Shown here one piece after another: positions 27,853-37,037 of a stretch of 64,000 nt of DNA (position 1 is the stretch's first letter; the number at the start of each line of letters is the position of its first letter). Source of the stretch: Peribacillus kribbensis DSM 17871 (GTDB lineage: Bacteria > Bacillota > Bacilli > Bacillales > DSM-1321); NCBI RefSeq assembly GCF_000430765.1, contig NZ_AUMQ01000029.1, forward strand, positions 122,551 to 186,550, read 5' to 3'. The notes beneath the pieces are model-generated. The model had not been told where the DNA came from, searched no databases, and was given only the letters and a program-made list of their open reading frames with translations. Made by a program: the position numbers and the translations under genes.

Positions 27853-28722
27853 CTACCTCTTAAAAACGATTTGCTTGAGCCTCCCCATGAAGCCTGCCTT
27901 CATGGGAATAAGATCCTGCTTATCATCAATTCTCTTCAAATATTTATCGAGGACCGCTCCCAGGGCAGCTGATATCTTCGCATGCGGCCTGGTTAGAATA
28001 AATGGCGCCTGCTCCATAACTGCTCTTGTTACCGCCCGGTCTTCGGGAAGGACCCCAAGAATTCCAATATCCTTCTGAAGGAACTGCTGTATTACCTGCT
28101 GAAGCCTTTTTACTGTGTTCATTCCCTCTTTATCAGAGACCGCTTTGTTGCAGATCAAATAAAAGGGCAGATCCTGTTTTTGCAGGGTCAGGTATTTAAT
28201 GGCCGCATACGCATCTGTTACAGAAGTCGGTTCCGGTGTTGTAATGACAAACACTTCATCTGCCGAAAGGATAAAAGGGACGGTGTCCTCAGAAATGCCG
28301 GCCCCCATATCAAAAATAATGTATTGGTAGGTTTCAACTATCCCTTCAAACTCGCTGAAAAACCGCGATACCTTATCAGTATCCAGCTGAAAGATCCGGG
28401 ACAAACCTGTACCGCCGGCGATATAGGAAATGCCCGAGGGTCCCTTGGAAATAACATCAACAATGGATAAGCCTTCTTCAAAAAAACTGACAATATTCTT
28501 TGCAGAGGTATTGCCCATTAGAATATCAATGTTCCCCATGCCGATATCCATATCAAACAGAAGAACACTCTTGCCTTTTTGAGCTAAGGAGATGGCAAAA
28601 TTCAAAGAAAAATTGGATTTTCCTACTCCGCCTTTCCCGCTGATCACTCCTATTGCCTTTGTCTCTTTCCTCGCCCTCAAACTCTCTACCTTCAGCCTTA
28701 AATTTTGTGCCTGATCACTCAT
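27853..28722 (-). CDS. flhG: MinD-like ATPase FlhG (YlxH)
   Basis: ParA/MinD-type ATPase controlling flagellar number and basal body patterning with FlhF and FliY. I choose ATG 28722, which overlaps the flhF stop by 8 bp and has TTGGAG nine bases upstream, giving 289 residues; a TTG five codons earlier is possible. The deviant Walker A is SGKGGVGKSNFSLNFA, with FDMDIGMGNIDIL and IFDMGAGISED following. The C-terminal basic helix expected for membrane binding is present (MGRLKQIVFKR). Confidence 0.94.
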   Translation of the reverse strand: MSDQAQNLRLKVESLRARKETKAIGVISGKGGVGKSNFSLNFAISLAQKGKSVLLFDMDIGMGNIDILMGNTSAKNIVSFFEEGLSIVDVISKGPSGISYIAGGTGLSRIFQLDTDKVSRFFSEFEGIVETYQYIIFDMGAGISEDTVPFILSADEVFVITTPEPTSVTDAYAAIKYLTLQKQDLPFYLICNKAVSDKEGMNTVKRLQQVIQQFLQKDIGILGVLPEDRAVTRAVMEQAPFILTRPHAKISAALGAVLDKYLKRIDDKQDLIPMKAGFMGRLKQIVFKR

Positions 28723-29932
28723 GCCAGTGTTCTCCAATTATCTGTTTAATGATTTCCGGAGGTTCAGCCTTCACCATATCATCCGGTACATTCTGCCCTG
28801 TTGTCAGGAAGGCCGTCCCAAGCTGATACTTCATCATCAGGTTCAGGATCGCGCCGCGGCTTGATGTCTCATCAGCTTTGGTGAATATGAAGTGGTCGAT
28901 GGGTACCGATGAAAATTGCATGCAGATTTCCTCCATGTCCTTCTCTTTAGAAGCAAGAGATAATACCAGGAATGTTTCAAGATCTTCATGAAAATCAATG
29001 ACCTCCTGTAAACTCAGGATAAACTCCCGGCTGCGGTAGTTCCGTCCTGCAGTATCTACCAGAATGTGGTCGTAATCCTGAAATCTCTGAGAGGCCCGTC
29101 TGAAGTCCTCCATATTGTAGGCGACCTCAACAGGTACCCCCAAAATCTGCGCATAGGTTTTCAGCTGTTCAATTGCCCCGATCCGATAAGTATCGGCTGT
29201 TATAAATGCTATTTTTTTGTTCTTCCTCATCATTAGATCGGAGGCCATCTTTGCAAGAGTTGTCGTCTTTCCGACCCCGGTTGGTCCTACTACATTAATG
29301 AATTTTTTTGTAAAGCTTTGCTTATGGAATGGCTCACCAGAAACAGCCTGCTCTAATTCCGTAGAAGCCCAGGAAAATACTTCATTCATGCCGGCCGACT
29401 TCGGTCCTTGATACCACTTTTCCATAAGCCTGCCTGCCACCCTGCTGCGCAGTCCTTCCCCAATTCCCTTATCCTTAAGGAAGCCGTCCATTCTGCGGAT
29501 AGGAAGAGGAAGATTTCCGCCTGCTTCCAGCTGATCTGAATCCATTTCTTTAAGCATTTGCTTAAGGCTTTCAAGCTCGGCAAGAATTTCCTTTGGGCCA
29601 CCGCTGTCTGCACCTGCTTCAGGGCTGCCTTGCCCTGTTTCGGCTGCAGCTCTTGTCCCGCTTCCAGCATGCACAGGGGGGGGGTCCTGCTGAAGGAAAG
29701 GATTTTCAACTATAATCCTGTCCTCTTCAACAGAGCTTTTTACAAGTGATGCAGCCTGAGGCTTAGAATCGATCGCTGCAAGAACTTCAAAATTCCTTTT
29801 TTTGAAGAGTCCCAAAAACCCTCCTGAATGGGTGACTTTTGAATTTAGAATGACTGCGTCATTTCCAAGCTCATTTTTGATTTGTTCCATGGCCTGAGTC
29901 ATGGTCGGAGTTATATATTTTTTTATCTTCAA
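28715..29932 (-). CDS. flhF: SRP-type GTPase FlhF
   Basis: Signal-recognition-like GTPase that places flagellar basal bodies. The 405 residues have an N-terminal B domain, a proline/glycine-rich linker near 75-125, the N domain and the GTPase G domain with [16 protein letters not shown] near 220, DTAGRN and the TKADE motif. The linker is encoded over a run of nine C (29684-29676 on the minus strand); loss or gain of one base would shift the frame ahead of the GTPase domain. It overlaps flhA by 4 bp and flhG by 8 bp. Confidence 0.96.
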   Translation of the reverse strand: MKIKKYITPTMTQAMEQIKNELGNDAVILNSKVTHSGGFLGLFKKRNFEVLAAIDSKPQAASLVKSSVEEDRIIVENPFLQQDPPPVHAGSGTRAAAETGQGSPEAGADSGGPKEILAELESLKQMLKEMDSDQLEAGGNLPLPIRRMDGFLKDKGIGEGLRSRVAGRLMEKWYQGPKSAGMNEVFSWASTELEQAVSGEPFHKQSFTKKFINVVGPTGVGKTTTLAKMASDLMMRKNKKIAFITADTYRIGAIEQLKTYAQILGVPVEVAYNMEDFRRASQRFQDYDHILVDTAGRNYRSREFILSLQEVIDFHEDLETFLVLSLASKEKDMEEICMQFSSVPIDHFIFTKADETSSRGAILNLMMKYQLGTAFLTTGQNVPDDMVKAEPPEIIKQIIGEHWHE

Positions 29933-31965
29933 TCAACATTCACCACCCCTACACTTTGTACTTCCACATTCGCCTCTAATTCGTTATACGATAAAATGGG
30001 AACCTGCGGGAAATACCTTTCAGTCATCTGCCTGATATACATCCTGACCGCAGGCGAGCATAGGATGACCGGAGACTGGTCGATCAAGGAAGCTTCTTCA
30101 AGCTGCCTTGCGATTGATTCTAATATCATCTGTGATTCATTCGGATCCATTGAAAGGTAATTTCCATGCTCTGTCTGCTGAACCCCTTCTGCCACAAGTT
30201 TTTCAACACGCCCTGATAAAGTGATGACCTTCATGCTCTCCCCTCCAGAGGAAAACTGGGAAGTAATCTGTCTGGCCAGAGCCTGCCTGACATATTCAGT
30301 AAGGAGATCGGTATCGGTGGAAAGTCGTCCGAAATCGGCCAGTGTTTCAAAAATAACCGGAAGATTCCGAATGGATACCTTTTCTTTCAGCAGCTTCGCC
30401 AATACCTTTTGTATTTCCCCAATCGAAAGCGGATTCGGTGTCACCTCATCCACCAATATTGGCGAGCTTTCTTTTAGATGATCGATCAGCTGCTTGGTCT
30501 CCTGCCTTCCCAAAAGCTCGTGGGCATTCGCTTTGATAACTTCTGTCAAATGTGTGGACACTACGCTTGGAGGATCAACAACTGTATATCCCATCATCTC
30601 GGCATGTTCCTTCATTTCCTCGGAAATCCACTTGGCGGGAAGCCCGAATGAAGGTTCCACTGTATCTATCCCCTCAATTGAATCATCCTCAATCCCAGGG
30701 CTCATGGCGAGATAATGATCGAGGAGAAGCTCACCCCGGGCCATTTCATTTCCTTTGATTTTCAGCCGGTATTCATTGGGATTCAGCTGAATATTATCTC
30801 TTATGCGGACAACAGGTATGACCAGGCCAAGCTCTATGGCAAGCTGCCTTCTGATCATGACGATCCGATCCAGCAGGTCTCCTCCCTGATTGGCATCCGC
30901 CAGCGGAATCAGTCCATAGCCAAATTCAAATTCAACCGGATCGACACTTAATAGGCTGACCACACTTTCAGGGCTCTTCATTTCGTCTGTTTCGATTTCT
31001 TCCTCCATCTCCTGGATTTCCTCCAGTTTGACTTTAGGCTTGCGGTTGGTTAAATATCCGCCTAAAATCAACGCTCCTCCAACCGGCAATGTTACCAAAT
31101 CATTGATTGGCGTCACTAGACCCAAAAGGATGATGGCTCCCCCCGCCACAAACAGCATAGGAGGAAAGGCGAGCAGCTGGGTGCTGATGTCTGTACCCAG
31201 ATTTCCATCTGAAGCTGCCCTTGTCACCACAATCCCTGTTGCGGTTGAGATCAGCAGGGCAGGTATCTGGCTCACAATGCCATCTCCGACAGATAGAAGG
31301 GAGAAATGCTGCGCAGCATCCGATAAGCTTAAGCCCTGCTGCATCATGCCAATGACGATGCCCACAATTAGATTGATCAGCACAATGATGATGCCTGCTA
31401 TGGCATCTCCCTTGACAAATTTGCTGGCTCCATCCATTGCTCCATAGAAATCAGCTTCTCTTCCTACCTTTTCCCTTCTCTCCCTTGCTTCCTTTTCAGA
31501 AATCATGCCGGCATTCAAATCCGCGTCAATGCTCATCTGCTTTCCAGGCATGGCATCCAGTGTAAATCTGGCCGCTACCTCTGAAACACGTTCTGCCCCT
31601 TTGGTGATGACAACAAACTGTATAATGATCAGAATTAAGAATACAACCAGTCCAACTATAATATTTCCGCCGACTACGAATGTTCCAAATGTTTCTACAA
31701 CCCCACCCCCATTGCCGGTGCTTAAAATGGATCGGGTTGTAGAAACATTCAGCCCTAATCTAAATAAAGTCAATAGCAATAAGAGAGAGGGAAATATGGA
31801 AAACTGCAGCGGCTCCTGCATATTCATGGAAGTCAACAGAACCAGGAGCGCCAGAGATATATTGATTATGATCAACACGCTCAAAAGCCATGTGGGAAAA
31901 GGAATAATCAACATAGCCACAATTAATATAACACTTAGCAGAACCGATAAATCTCTTGCTGACAT
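29929..31965 (-). CDS. flhA: Flagellar type III export protein FlhA
   Basis: Central ion-conducting and docking protein of the flagellar export gate. The 678 residues have about eight N-terminal membrane segments (roughly 10-315) with the FHIPEP-family stretch FTLDAMPGKQMSIDADLNAG near 140-160, then a large cytoplasmic domain that forms the nonameric ring. It lies between flhB (22 bp) and flhF (4-bp overlap). No irregularity noted. Confidence 0.97.
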   Translation of the reverse strand: MSARDLSVLLSVILIVAMLIIPFPTWLLSVLIIINISLALLVLLTSMNMQEPLQFSIFPSLLLLLTLFRLGLNVSTTRSILSTGNGGGVVETFGTFVVGGNIIVGLVVFLILIIIQFVVITKGAERVSEVAARFTLDAMPGKQMSIDADLNAGMISEKEARERREKVGREADFYGAMDGASKFVKGDAIAGIIIVLINLIVGIVIGMMQQGLSLSDAAQHFSLLSVGDGIVSQIPALLISTATGIVVTRAASDGNLGTDISTQLLAFPPMLFVAGGAIILLGLVTPINDLVTLPVGGALILGGYLTNRKPKVKLEEIQEMEEEIETDEMKSPESVVSLLSVDPVEFEFGYGLIPLADANQGGDLLDRIVMIRRQLAIELGLVIPVVRIRDNIQLNPNEYRLKIKGNEMARGELLLDHYLAMSPGIEDDSIEGIDTVEPSFGLPAKWISEEMKEHAEMMGYTVVDPPSVVSTHLTEVIKANAHELLGRQETKQLIDHLKESSPILVDEVTPNPLSIGEIQKVLAKLLKEKVSIRNLPVIFETLADFGRLSTDTDLLTEYVRQALARQITSQFSSGGESMKVITLSGRVEKLVAEGVQQTEHGNYLSMDPNESQMILESIARQLEEASLIDQSPVILCSPAVRMYIRQMTERYFPQVPILSYNELEANVEVQSVGVVNVD

Positions 31966-31987
31966 ACTATCTCTCCTATCAAAAGGC

Positions 31988-33064
31988 TTACATCCTGCCT
32001 TTTAATTTGTATACAAACGCTAATATTTCTGCAACGGCCTTAAAGAACTCCTCCGGAATCGCCTGTCCTATTTCACAGCCATCATACAGGGCCCTGGCGA
32101 GCGGCCTATTTTCCACCATTGCGATATCATTCTCACCCGCTACCGCCTTGATCTTCTGGGCAAGGAAATCCACTCCCTTTGCCACCACATAAGGAGCATC
32201 GCTTTTTTGATCGTCGTACTTCAGGGCAATGGCAAAATGGGTAGGATTCGTAATGACTACATCGGCTTTAGGAACCTCCTGCATCATCCTCTGCATGGCC
32301 ATTTCCCTCTGCCTCTGCTTCATTTTTGATTTGATAAGCGGATCGCCTTCCATATTTTTATATTCATCCTTAATATCCTGCTTGGACATCTTAATGCTTT
32401 TTTCAAAGTCGAATTTTTGGTACATATAATCCAATGCAGCCAGGAACAACAAGGCTCCTGATGCGTACAGTCCCACACTCAGAGTGACCTTTGCCAATGA
32501 GACAAGCGCCGCCCCTGATGATTTTTGGGTCAGAAGCATAATTTCAGGAAGCTTTCTCCAGATTACGATGAATGTGACGATTCCTACAAATGAGATTTTT
32601 AGGATCGATTTCAAAAGCTCGACAATCGCTCTCATAGAGACGATCCTTTTAAATCCGCTGATCGGATTCAGTTTCTCAAGCTTAAACTGTATGGCTTCTG
32701 TGGAAAACATAATCCCTACCTGGGCATAATTCGCGGTGGCTGCCGCTATAAAGGCGGTCCCAAGGACAGGTGCAATAATGAACGCCATCTCTTTTAAAAC
32801 GGTGATAAACAGTCCCTGAATATTCTGCTGTTGAAGATTAATGGTTTTAAAGTCTGTAAGATTCATGGTGAAAAGGGCCATCATCCTCTCCAGCATGGAT
32901 GGCCCTGTGATAAGGAGGAGAAGGAATACCGCCAGCATCACAACAGCGGTATTAATATCCTGACTCTTTGCCACCTGCCCTTTTTTTCTGGCATCCTGCC
33001 TTTTCTTAGGGGTTGCCTTTTCCGTTTTTTCGCCTGCGAAAAATTGCAAATCAAGCCGAAGCAT
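31988..33064 (-). CDS. flhB: Flagellar export switch protein FlhB
   Basis: Export gate component that changes substrate specificity by self-cleavage. The 358 residues start MLRLDLQFFAGEKTEKATPKKR, have four membrane segments and the cleavage motif NPTH in VVITNPTHFAIALKYD near 262-277, which is intact. It starts 3 bp after fliR. The dispensable FlhB C-domain paralogue (YlqH type) that often precedes sucC in Bacillus is not in this window. Confidence 0.97.
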   Translation of the reverse strand: MLRLDLQFFAGEKTEKATPKKRQDARKKGQVAKSQDINTAVVMLAVFLLLLITGPSMLERMMALFTMNLTDFKTINLQQQNIQGLFITVLKEMAFIIAPVLGTAFIAAATANYAQVGIMFSTEAIQFKLEKLNPISGFKRIVSMRAIVELLKSILKISFVGIVTFIVIWRKLPEIMLLTQKSSGAALVSLAKVTLSVGLYASGALLFLAALDYMYQKFDFEKSIKMSKQDIKDEYKNMEGDPLIKSKMKQRQREMAMQRMMQEVPKADVVITNPTHFAIALKYDDQKSDAPYVVAKGVDFLAQKIKAVAGENDIAMVENRPLARALYDGCEIGQAIPEEFFKAVAEILAFVYKLKGRM

Positions 33065-33067
33065 CTC

Positions 33068-33844
33068 TTAAGTTCCTCCCATCCAATGCATCAATCCCCT
33101 CATGGCTAAAAGGCTGAAATCAAATAGGCTGCGCACACTCATCAGCATCGAGCCAAAGACCAGCACCAAAATGACAAAGCCCGCGATAACTTTTACTGGC
33201 ATTCCCACCACAAAAATATTTAACTGCGGAACTGTTCTTGCCACAATGCCGAGCCCTACATCCACTAGAAAGAGACTGCCTACCACCGGCAGGGACATTT
33301 GAAGGGCAATAATGAATGTTTTATTGAACGCTTCCGCCAGATACATAATAAAATTTTGGTTTCCCATGGGAAGGAAGGCCTTATCGATTGGGACGGTCTG
33401 GTAGCTGTAAAAAATCCCATCCAGCAGCAGATGATGTCCATTGGTTGCGAGCAGAAACAAGAGAGCAATCATATATACATACTGTCCCATCAAAGGACTT
33501 TGTGTCCCGTTCTGGGGATCGATGACATTGGCCATGGTAAAGCCCATCTGAAAATCTATGAAACCGCCTGCCATCTGGACTGCAGCTATAATCATATAGC
33601 CTGTGAATCCAAGGATCAGTCCTACCATCGCTTCCTTGATAATCAATAAAAAATAAAGGCCGTCAATATCCATAGGCGGAGCTTTGATGGTGTAATACAT
33701 GATCCAGGCGAGAAAGAAGCTCAAACCGATCTTATGGGTCATCGGGATCGTCCGGTAAGAAAAGACTGGGCTCACAACAAAAAACGAGCTCACTCTGACC
33801 AGCACTAACAAAAAAACAGCGAATTTAGGCAAGAGTTCTTCCAT
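33068..33844 (-). CDS. fliR: Flagellar export protein FliR
   Basis: Membrane component of the export gate (FliPQR). The 258 residues are mostly hydrophobic with about six membrane segments; family features include the GFTGYMIIAAVQMAGGFIDF stretch near 78-97 and PQLNIFVVGMPVK near 208. It starts 5 bp after fliQ and ends 3 bp before flhB, so translation is tightly coupled. Confidence 0.96.
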   Translation of the reverse strand: MEELLPKFAVFLLVLVRVSSFFVVSPVFSYRTIPMTHKIGLSFFLAWIMYYTIKAPPMDIDGLYFLLIIKEAMVGLILGFTGYMIIAAVQMAGGFIDFQMGFTMANVIDPQNGTQSPLMGQYVYMIALLFLLATNGHHLLLDGIFYSYQTVPIDKAFLPMGNQNFIMYLAEAFNKTFIIALQMSLPVVGSLFLVDVGLGIVARTVPQLNIFVVGMPVKVIAGFVILVLVFGSMLMSVRSLFDFSLLAMRGLMHWMGGT

Positions 33845-33849
33845 AGTAT

Positions 33850-34119
33850 CTATCCGATGAACCTTGTAAGATTAGAAAATATTTCAGTAGTGTAAGAAAG
33901 CATATGACTCAGCATCCAGGGTCCAAAAAACACGAGACCGATCAAGACAGCCACAATTTTCGGGACAAATGACAGCGTCTGCTCCTGTATTTGGGTCGCA
34001 GCCTGGAAGATACTGATGAGCAGGCCCACCACAAGAGATAGCAAAAGAAGCGGCCCGCAGACCAGAAGCACTGTCATAATCCCTTTTTCAGCAATAGATA
34101 TAACAAATTCCGAATTCAT
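33850..34119 (-). CDS. fliQ: Flagellar export protein FliQ
   Basis: Small export gate protein. The 89 residues form two membrane hairpin helices, with the family motif AATQIQEQTLSFVPK at about 40-54. It lies 14 bp after fliP and 5 bp before fliR. Confidence 0.96.
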   Translation of the reverse strand: MNSEFVISIAEKGIMTVLLVCGPLLLLSLVVGLLISIFQAATQIQEQTLSFVPKIVAVLIGLVFFGPWMLSHMLSYTTEIFSNLTRFIG

Positions 34120-34133
34120 TGTTTCCCTCCGCT

Positions 34134-34799
34134 TTAATAGCTCTGCAGCAAGGATTTGACAACCAGATACCAGCCGTCCACCAGCACAAAAAGCAAGATT
34201 TTAAATGGCAGTGAAATCATGACTGGGGGAAGCATCATCATCCCCATTGACATCAGCACACTTGAAACAATCATATCAATCACCAAAAAAGGGATGAAAA
34301 TCATGAATCCTATTTGAAAGGCCGTTTTTATTTCACTGATTGCAAAAGCCGGCACAAGAGCTGTGATGGGAATATCCTTGATCGATTTGGGACGGTCCAT
34401 TTTGGCGTATGTTAAAAATAGATCCAGATCCTTCTGCCGCGTATGCGCGCTCATAAATTCCTTAAATGGCACGGATGCCCTGTCATAGGCTTCATCCAAT
34501 TTAATTTTGTCATTGAATAGCGGGGTAAGCGCCTGCTTATTCACTTCCTGGAAAGTCGGTGCCATGATAAAAAAGGTTAAAAACAGCGCAAGGCCCACAA
34601 GCACCTGATTGGGGGGCATCTGCTGGGTACCGAGTGATGTCCTAACAAAGCTGAGTACTATGATGATCCTCGTAAAGCAGGTCATCAGGATCAAGATGCT
34701 TGGTGCGAGCGACAGGACTGTAAGCAGCAAGAGCATCTTAACAGAAGTGGAGACGTTGTCCGGAGCAGCATTGCTAAACATATTCATGACTTCATTCAT
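34134..34799 (-). CDS. fliP: Flagellar export protein FliP
   Basis: Core of the FliPQR gate. ATG 34799 (MNEVMNMFSNAAPDN) with GGAG seven bases upstream gives 221 residues as in B. subtilis; twelve more codons upstream are inside fliO. Signatures are LSFVRTSLGTQQMPPNQVL, HTRQKDLDLFL, and FQIGFMIFIPFLVIDMIVSS near the C-terminal half. It overlaps the fliO end by 8 bp. Confidence 0.97.
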   Translation of the reverse strand: MNEVMNMFSNAAPDNVSTSVKMLLLLTVLSLAPSILILMTCFTRIIIVLSFVRTSLGTQQMPPNQVLVGLALFLTFFIMAPTFQEVNKQALTPLFNDKIKLDEAYDRASVPFKEFMSAHTRQKDLDLFLTYAKMDRPKSIKDIPITALVPAFAISEIKTAFQIGFMIFIPFLVIDMIVSSVLMSMGMMMLPPVMISLPFKILLFVLVDGWYLVVKSLLQSY

Positions 34800-35439
34800 C
34801 TTCTGCTCCGCCCTTCTTTTCCACATTCTCAGCAATTTTTCTTCTGGATTTCGATATCTCCTCCAGCTGCTTCTTCAGCTGGCCAGTAAAGGATTCATTT
34901 GCTGTCCCGCCATTTCTTCTCTTTATCCATTTGGAAAAAACATCAGTAGGCTGCATCATTCCTTCAAGCCTGCCCTCATGCTCTTTCAGGAGAAGGCTGT
35001 ACTCCTCTTCATTATCAATCTCCTTCAAAAGCTGGATGGTATCCCCTACGCCCACTACAAGAATAGAGTTTCCAACCTTGACAAGCTGAATGGATTTACT
35101 GCCGCCGAGTGCAGTTCCGCCAAGATTCTGAAGAACTCCTGCCTTTTGAAATCCACGATTTTTCTTTGTAATAAACCTCAGCATAAAATAAAGAAGTGCA
35201 ACTACAAAAATAGTTGCAAATATCATTCTAAGAAAATCCCAAAACGTGAAGCCCCCTGAGCTGCTTTCTTTCAAAGAGGAAGAATCATCGGCCCCTTTCG
35301 TGCTGCTTTGTTTAGCCTTTTGGGGATGATCATACCAATCCTTGACGCTTTTATCCGTTTCAGCGGCATGAGCATAGCTTCCATGGAAGATAACAAATGT
35401 CAGCAAAAGCAAGATGCCAATAACCTGTTTCATACGCAA
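34792..35439 (-). CDS. fliO: Flagellar export assembly protein FliO (FliZ)
   Basis: Assists FliP complex assembly. The 215 residues begin with a signal-like segment (RMKQVIGILLLLTFVIFHGSYAHA, two stretches), then a low-complexity extracellular part, one membrane segment near 68-90 (FWDFLRMIFATIFVVALLYF) and a cytoplasmic beta-rich domain (KSIQLVKVGNSILVVGVGD). TTG 35439 is spaced nine bases from GAGGG, whereas ATG two codons later is fifteen away, so TTG is more likely. B. subtilis calls this gene fliZ. Confidence 0.9.
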   Translation of the reverse strand: MRMKQVIGILLLLTFVIFHGSYAHAAETDKSVKDWYDHPQKAKQSSTKGADDSSSLKESSSGGFTFWDFLRMIFATIFVVALLYFMLRFITKKNRGFQKAGVLQNLGGTALGGSKSIQLVKVGNSILVVGVGDTIQLLKEIDNEEEYSLLLKEHEGRLEGMMQPTDVFSKWIKRRNGGTANESFTGQLKKQLEEISKSRRKIAENVEKKGGAEDE

Positions 35440-35466
35440 AATCTTACACCCTCTTAGTTGTCATTC

Positions 35467-35829
35467 TTAGCTTAGTGTCTTGTTGATGGCTTCGAGCACT
35501 CGGTCTGCCTGGAATGGCTTAACGATAAAGTCCTTGGCTCCAGCCTGGATGGCATCGATGACCATCGCCTGCTGCCCCATTGCTGAACACATGATGATTT
35601 TTGCCCCTGGGCTGAAACTCTTAATCTCTTTAAGAGCCGTGATGCCGTCCATTTCAGGCATTGTGATATCCATGGTTACAAGATCGGGCTGAAGCTCTTT
35701 GAATTTCTCGATAGCCAGCTGGCCGTTCTCGGCCTCACCCACTACTTCAAACCCATTTTTAGTTAAAATGTCTTTAATCATCATTCTCATGAAAGCTGCA
35801 TCGTCCACAATTAAAATTCTATGTGCCAT
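35467..35829 (-). CDS. cheY: Chemotaxis response regulator CheY
   Basis: Single receiver domain of 120 residues. Phospho-acceptor Asp54 is in LVTMDITMPEMDG, the acidic pair is VDDAAF near 9-14, and Lys of IVKPFQ is near 104. CheY-P binds FliM and switches rotation. It sits between fliY and fliO, the normal Bacillus position. Confidence 0.97.
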   Translation of the reverse strand: MAHRILIVDDAAFMRMMIKDILTKNGFEVVGEAENGQLAIEKFKELQPDLVTMDITMPEMDGITALKEIKSFSPGAKIIMCSAMGQQAMVIDAIQAGAKDFIVKPFQADRVLEAINKTLS

Positions 35830-35846
35830 TTTTTATTCCCCCAAAT

Positions 35847-37037
35847 TTAACGTAATTTTTTTATCCTATCTGTCTGGCTTATTATATCTGTGATCCTCAC
35901 TCCGAAATTCTCGTCGATGACAACCACTTCTCCCTTGGCGATCAAGCGGCTATTAACCAGTACATCCACTGGTTCTCCCGCCAGCTTGTCCAATTCAATA
36001 ATCGATCCTGAAGATATTTCCAACAATTCTTTCACAGATCTCTTGGTCCTTCCCAGTTCAACTGTAACTTGAAGAGGTATGTCCAGCAAAATATCGAGGT
36101 TGCCAGATTCCTTTTCCTGCCCCTGGTGAGAGGTAAAGGCTGCAAAGCTTGCTGGCTGCACATTGACCTGTGCTGCGGACGGACCTGAAGATTGTCCCAT
36201 GTGCTGGGCTGCGTGGGCTGGACGGACAGGTACTGCCTGCTCCTCCTGCGTGCTTCTGCTGCTTTGCGTGTATACCGGCTCCTCTTCCCGAGCTGGGTCC
36301 TTGATGTCCGGAACAATTTCCTCTACCGTTCCGCTAGTAGAATCCACCGATGTATCCTCTGGATTCAGCAGGTCATTGACAAGACTTTTTGCAAAGGTTA
36401 AAGGCAGGAGCTGCATAATATTCGAATCTATCAGACTTCCAACTTTCAATCGGAATGAGATTCTTGCAAGCATGTCCTCTTTCGGAAGGACATTTTCTCC
36501 AGACCCCTCCTTTAGATTCATTAGATCGATACTAGGAGGTGATATATCTACTTTTTTATTAAAAATGGTGGACATGGAGGTTGCAGCGGAGCCCATCATT
36601 TGATTCATTGCTTCCTGAACTGCACTCAGGTGTATTTCGTTCAGCTCTTCAGAAGGTTTTGTTCCATCACCGCCAAGCATCAAGTCTGCAATGATAGCAG
36701 CATCACTTTGTTTTATAACAAGGAGATTCAATCCTGTAAAACCGATCGTATAATGGACCTGGATTGCCACATACGGTGTTGGAAACTCTTTTTCAAGCTG
36801 TGCTATAGGTACTACATCCACAGATGGAGTCGTGATATCCACCTTTTGGTTAAGCAAGGTGGATAGCGCGGTCGCGGAGCTTCCAAAGGATATATTTCCT
36901 ATCTCCCCTAATGCATCTCTTTCCATTGAAGTAAAATAATCTTCAGCACCTTCTATTGCCGGCTCCTCTGCCGATTCGGAAGACCCCCGAAGCAGGGCAT
37001 CTATCTCATCCTGCGAGAGCATTTCACCACTTACCAT
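35847..37037 (-). CDS. fliY: Flagellar switch phosphatase FliY
   Basis: Switch protein that also dephosphorylates CheY-P. ATG 37037 with GGGGAG eight bases upstream gives 396 residues. The N-terminal CheY-binding motif is MLSQDEIDALLRG, as in FliM. Two CheC-like phosphatase motifs follow (ERDALGEIGNISFGSSATAL near 38-57 and HLSAVQEAMNQMMGSAATSM near 135-154), then a linker rich in P, Q, A and S, and a C-terminal FliN/SpoA domain (LDIPLQVTVELGRTKRSVKE). It overlaps fliM by 14 bp. Confidence 0.96.
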   Translation of the reverse strand: MVSGEMLSQDEIDALLRGSSESAEEPAIEGAEDYFTSMERDALGEIGNISFGSSATALSTLLNQKVDITTPSVDVVPIAQLEKEFPTPYVAIQVHYTIGFTGLNLLVIKQSDAAIIADLMLGGDGTKPSEELNEIHLSAVQEAMNQMMGSAATSMSTIFNKKVDISPPSIDLMNLKEGSGENVLPKEDMLARISFRLKVGSLIDSNIMQLLPLTFAKSLVNDLLNPEDTSVDSTSGTVEEIVPDIKDPAREEEPVYTQSSRSTQEEQAVPVRPAHAAQHMGQSSGPSAAQVNVQPASFAAFTSHQGQEKESGNLDILLDIPLQVTVELGRTKRSVKELLEISSGSIIELDKLAGEPVDVLVNSRLIAKGEVVVIDENFGVRITDIISQTDRIKKLR

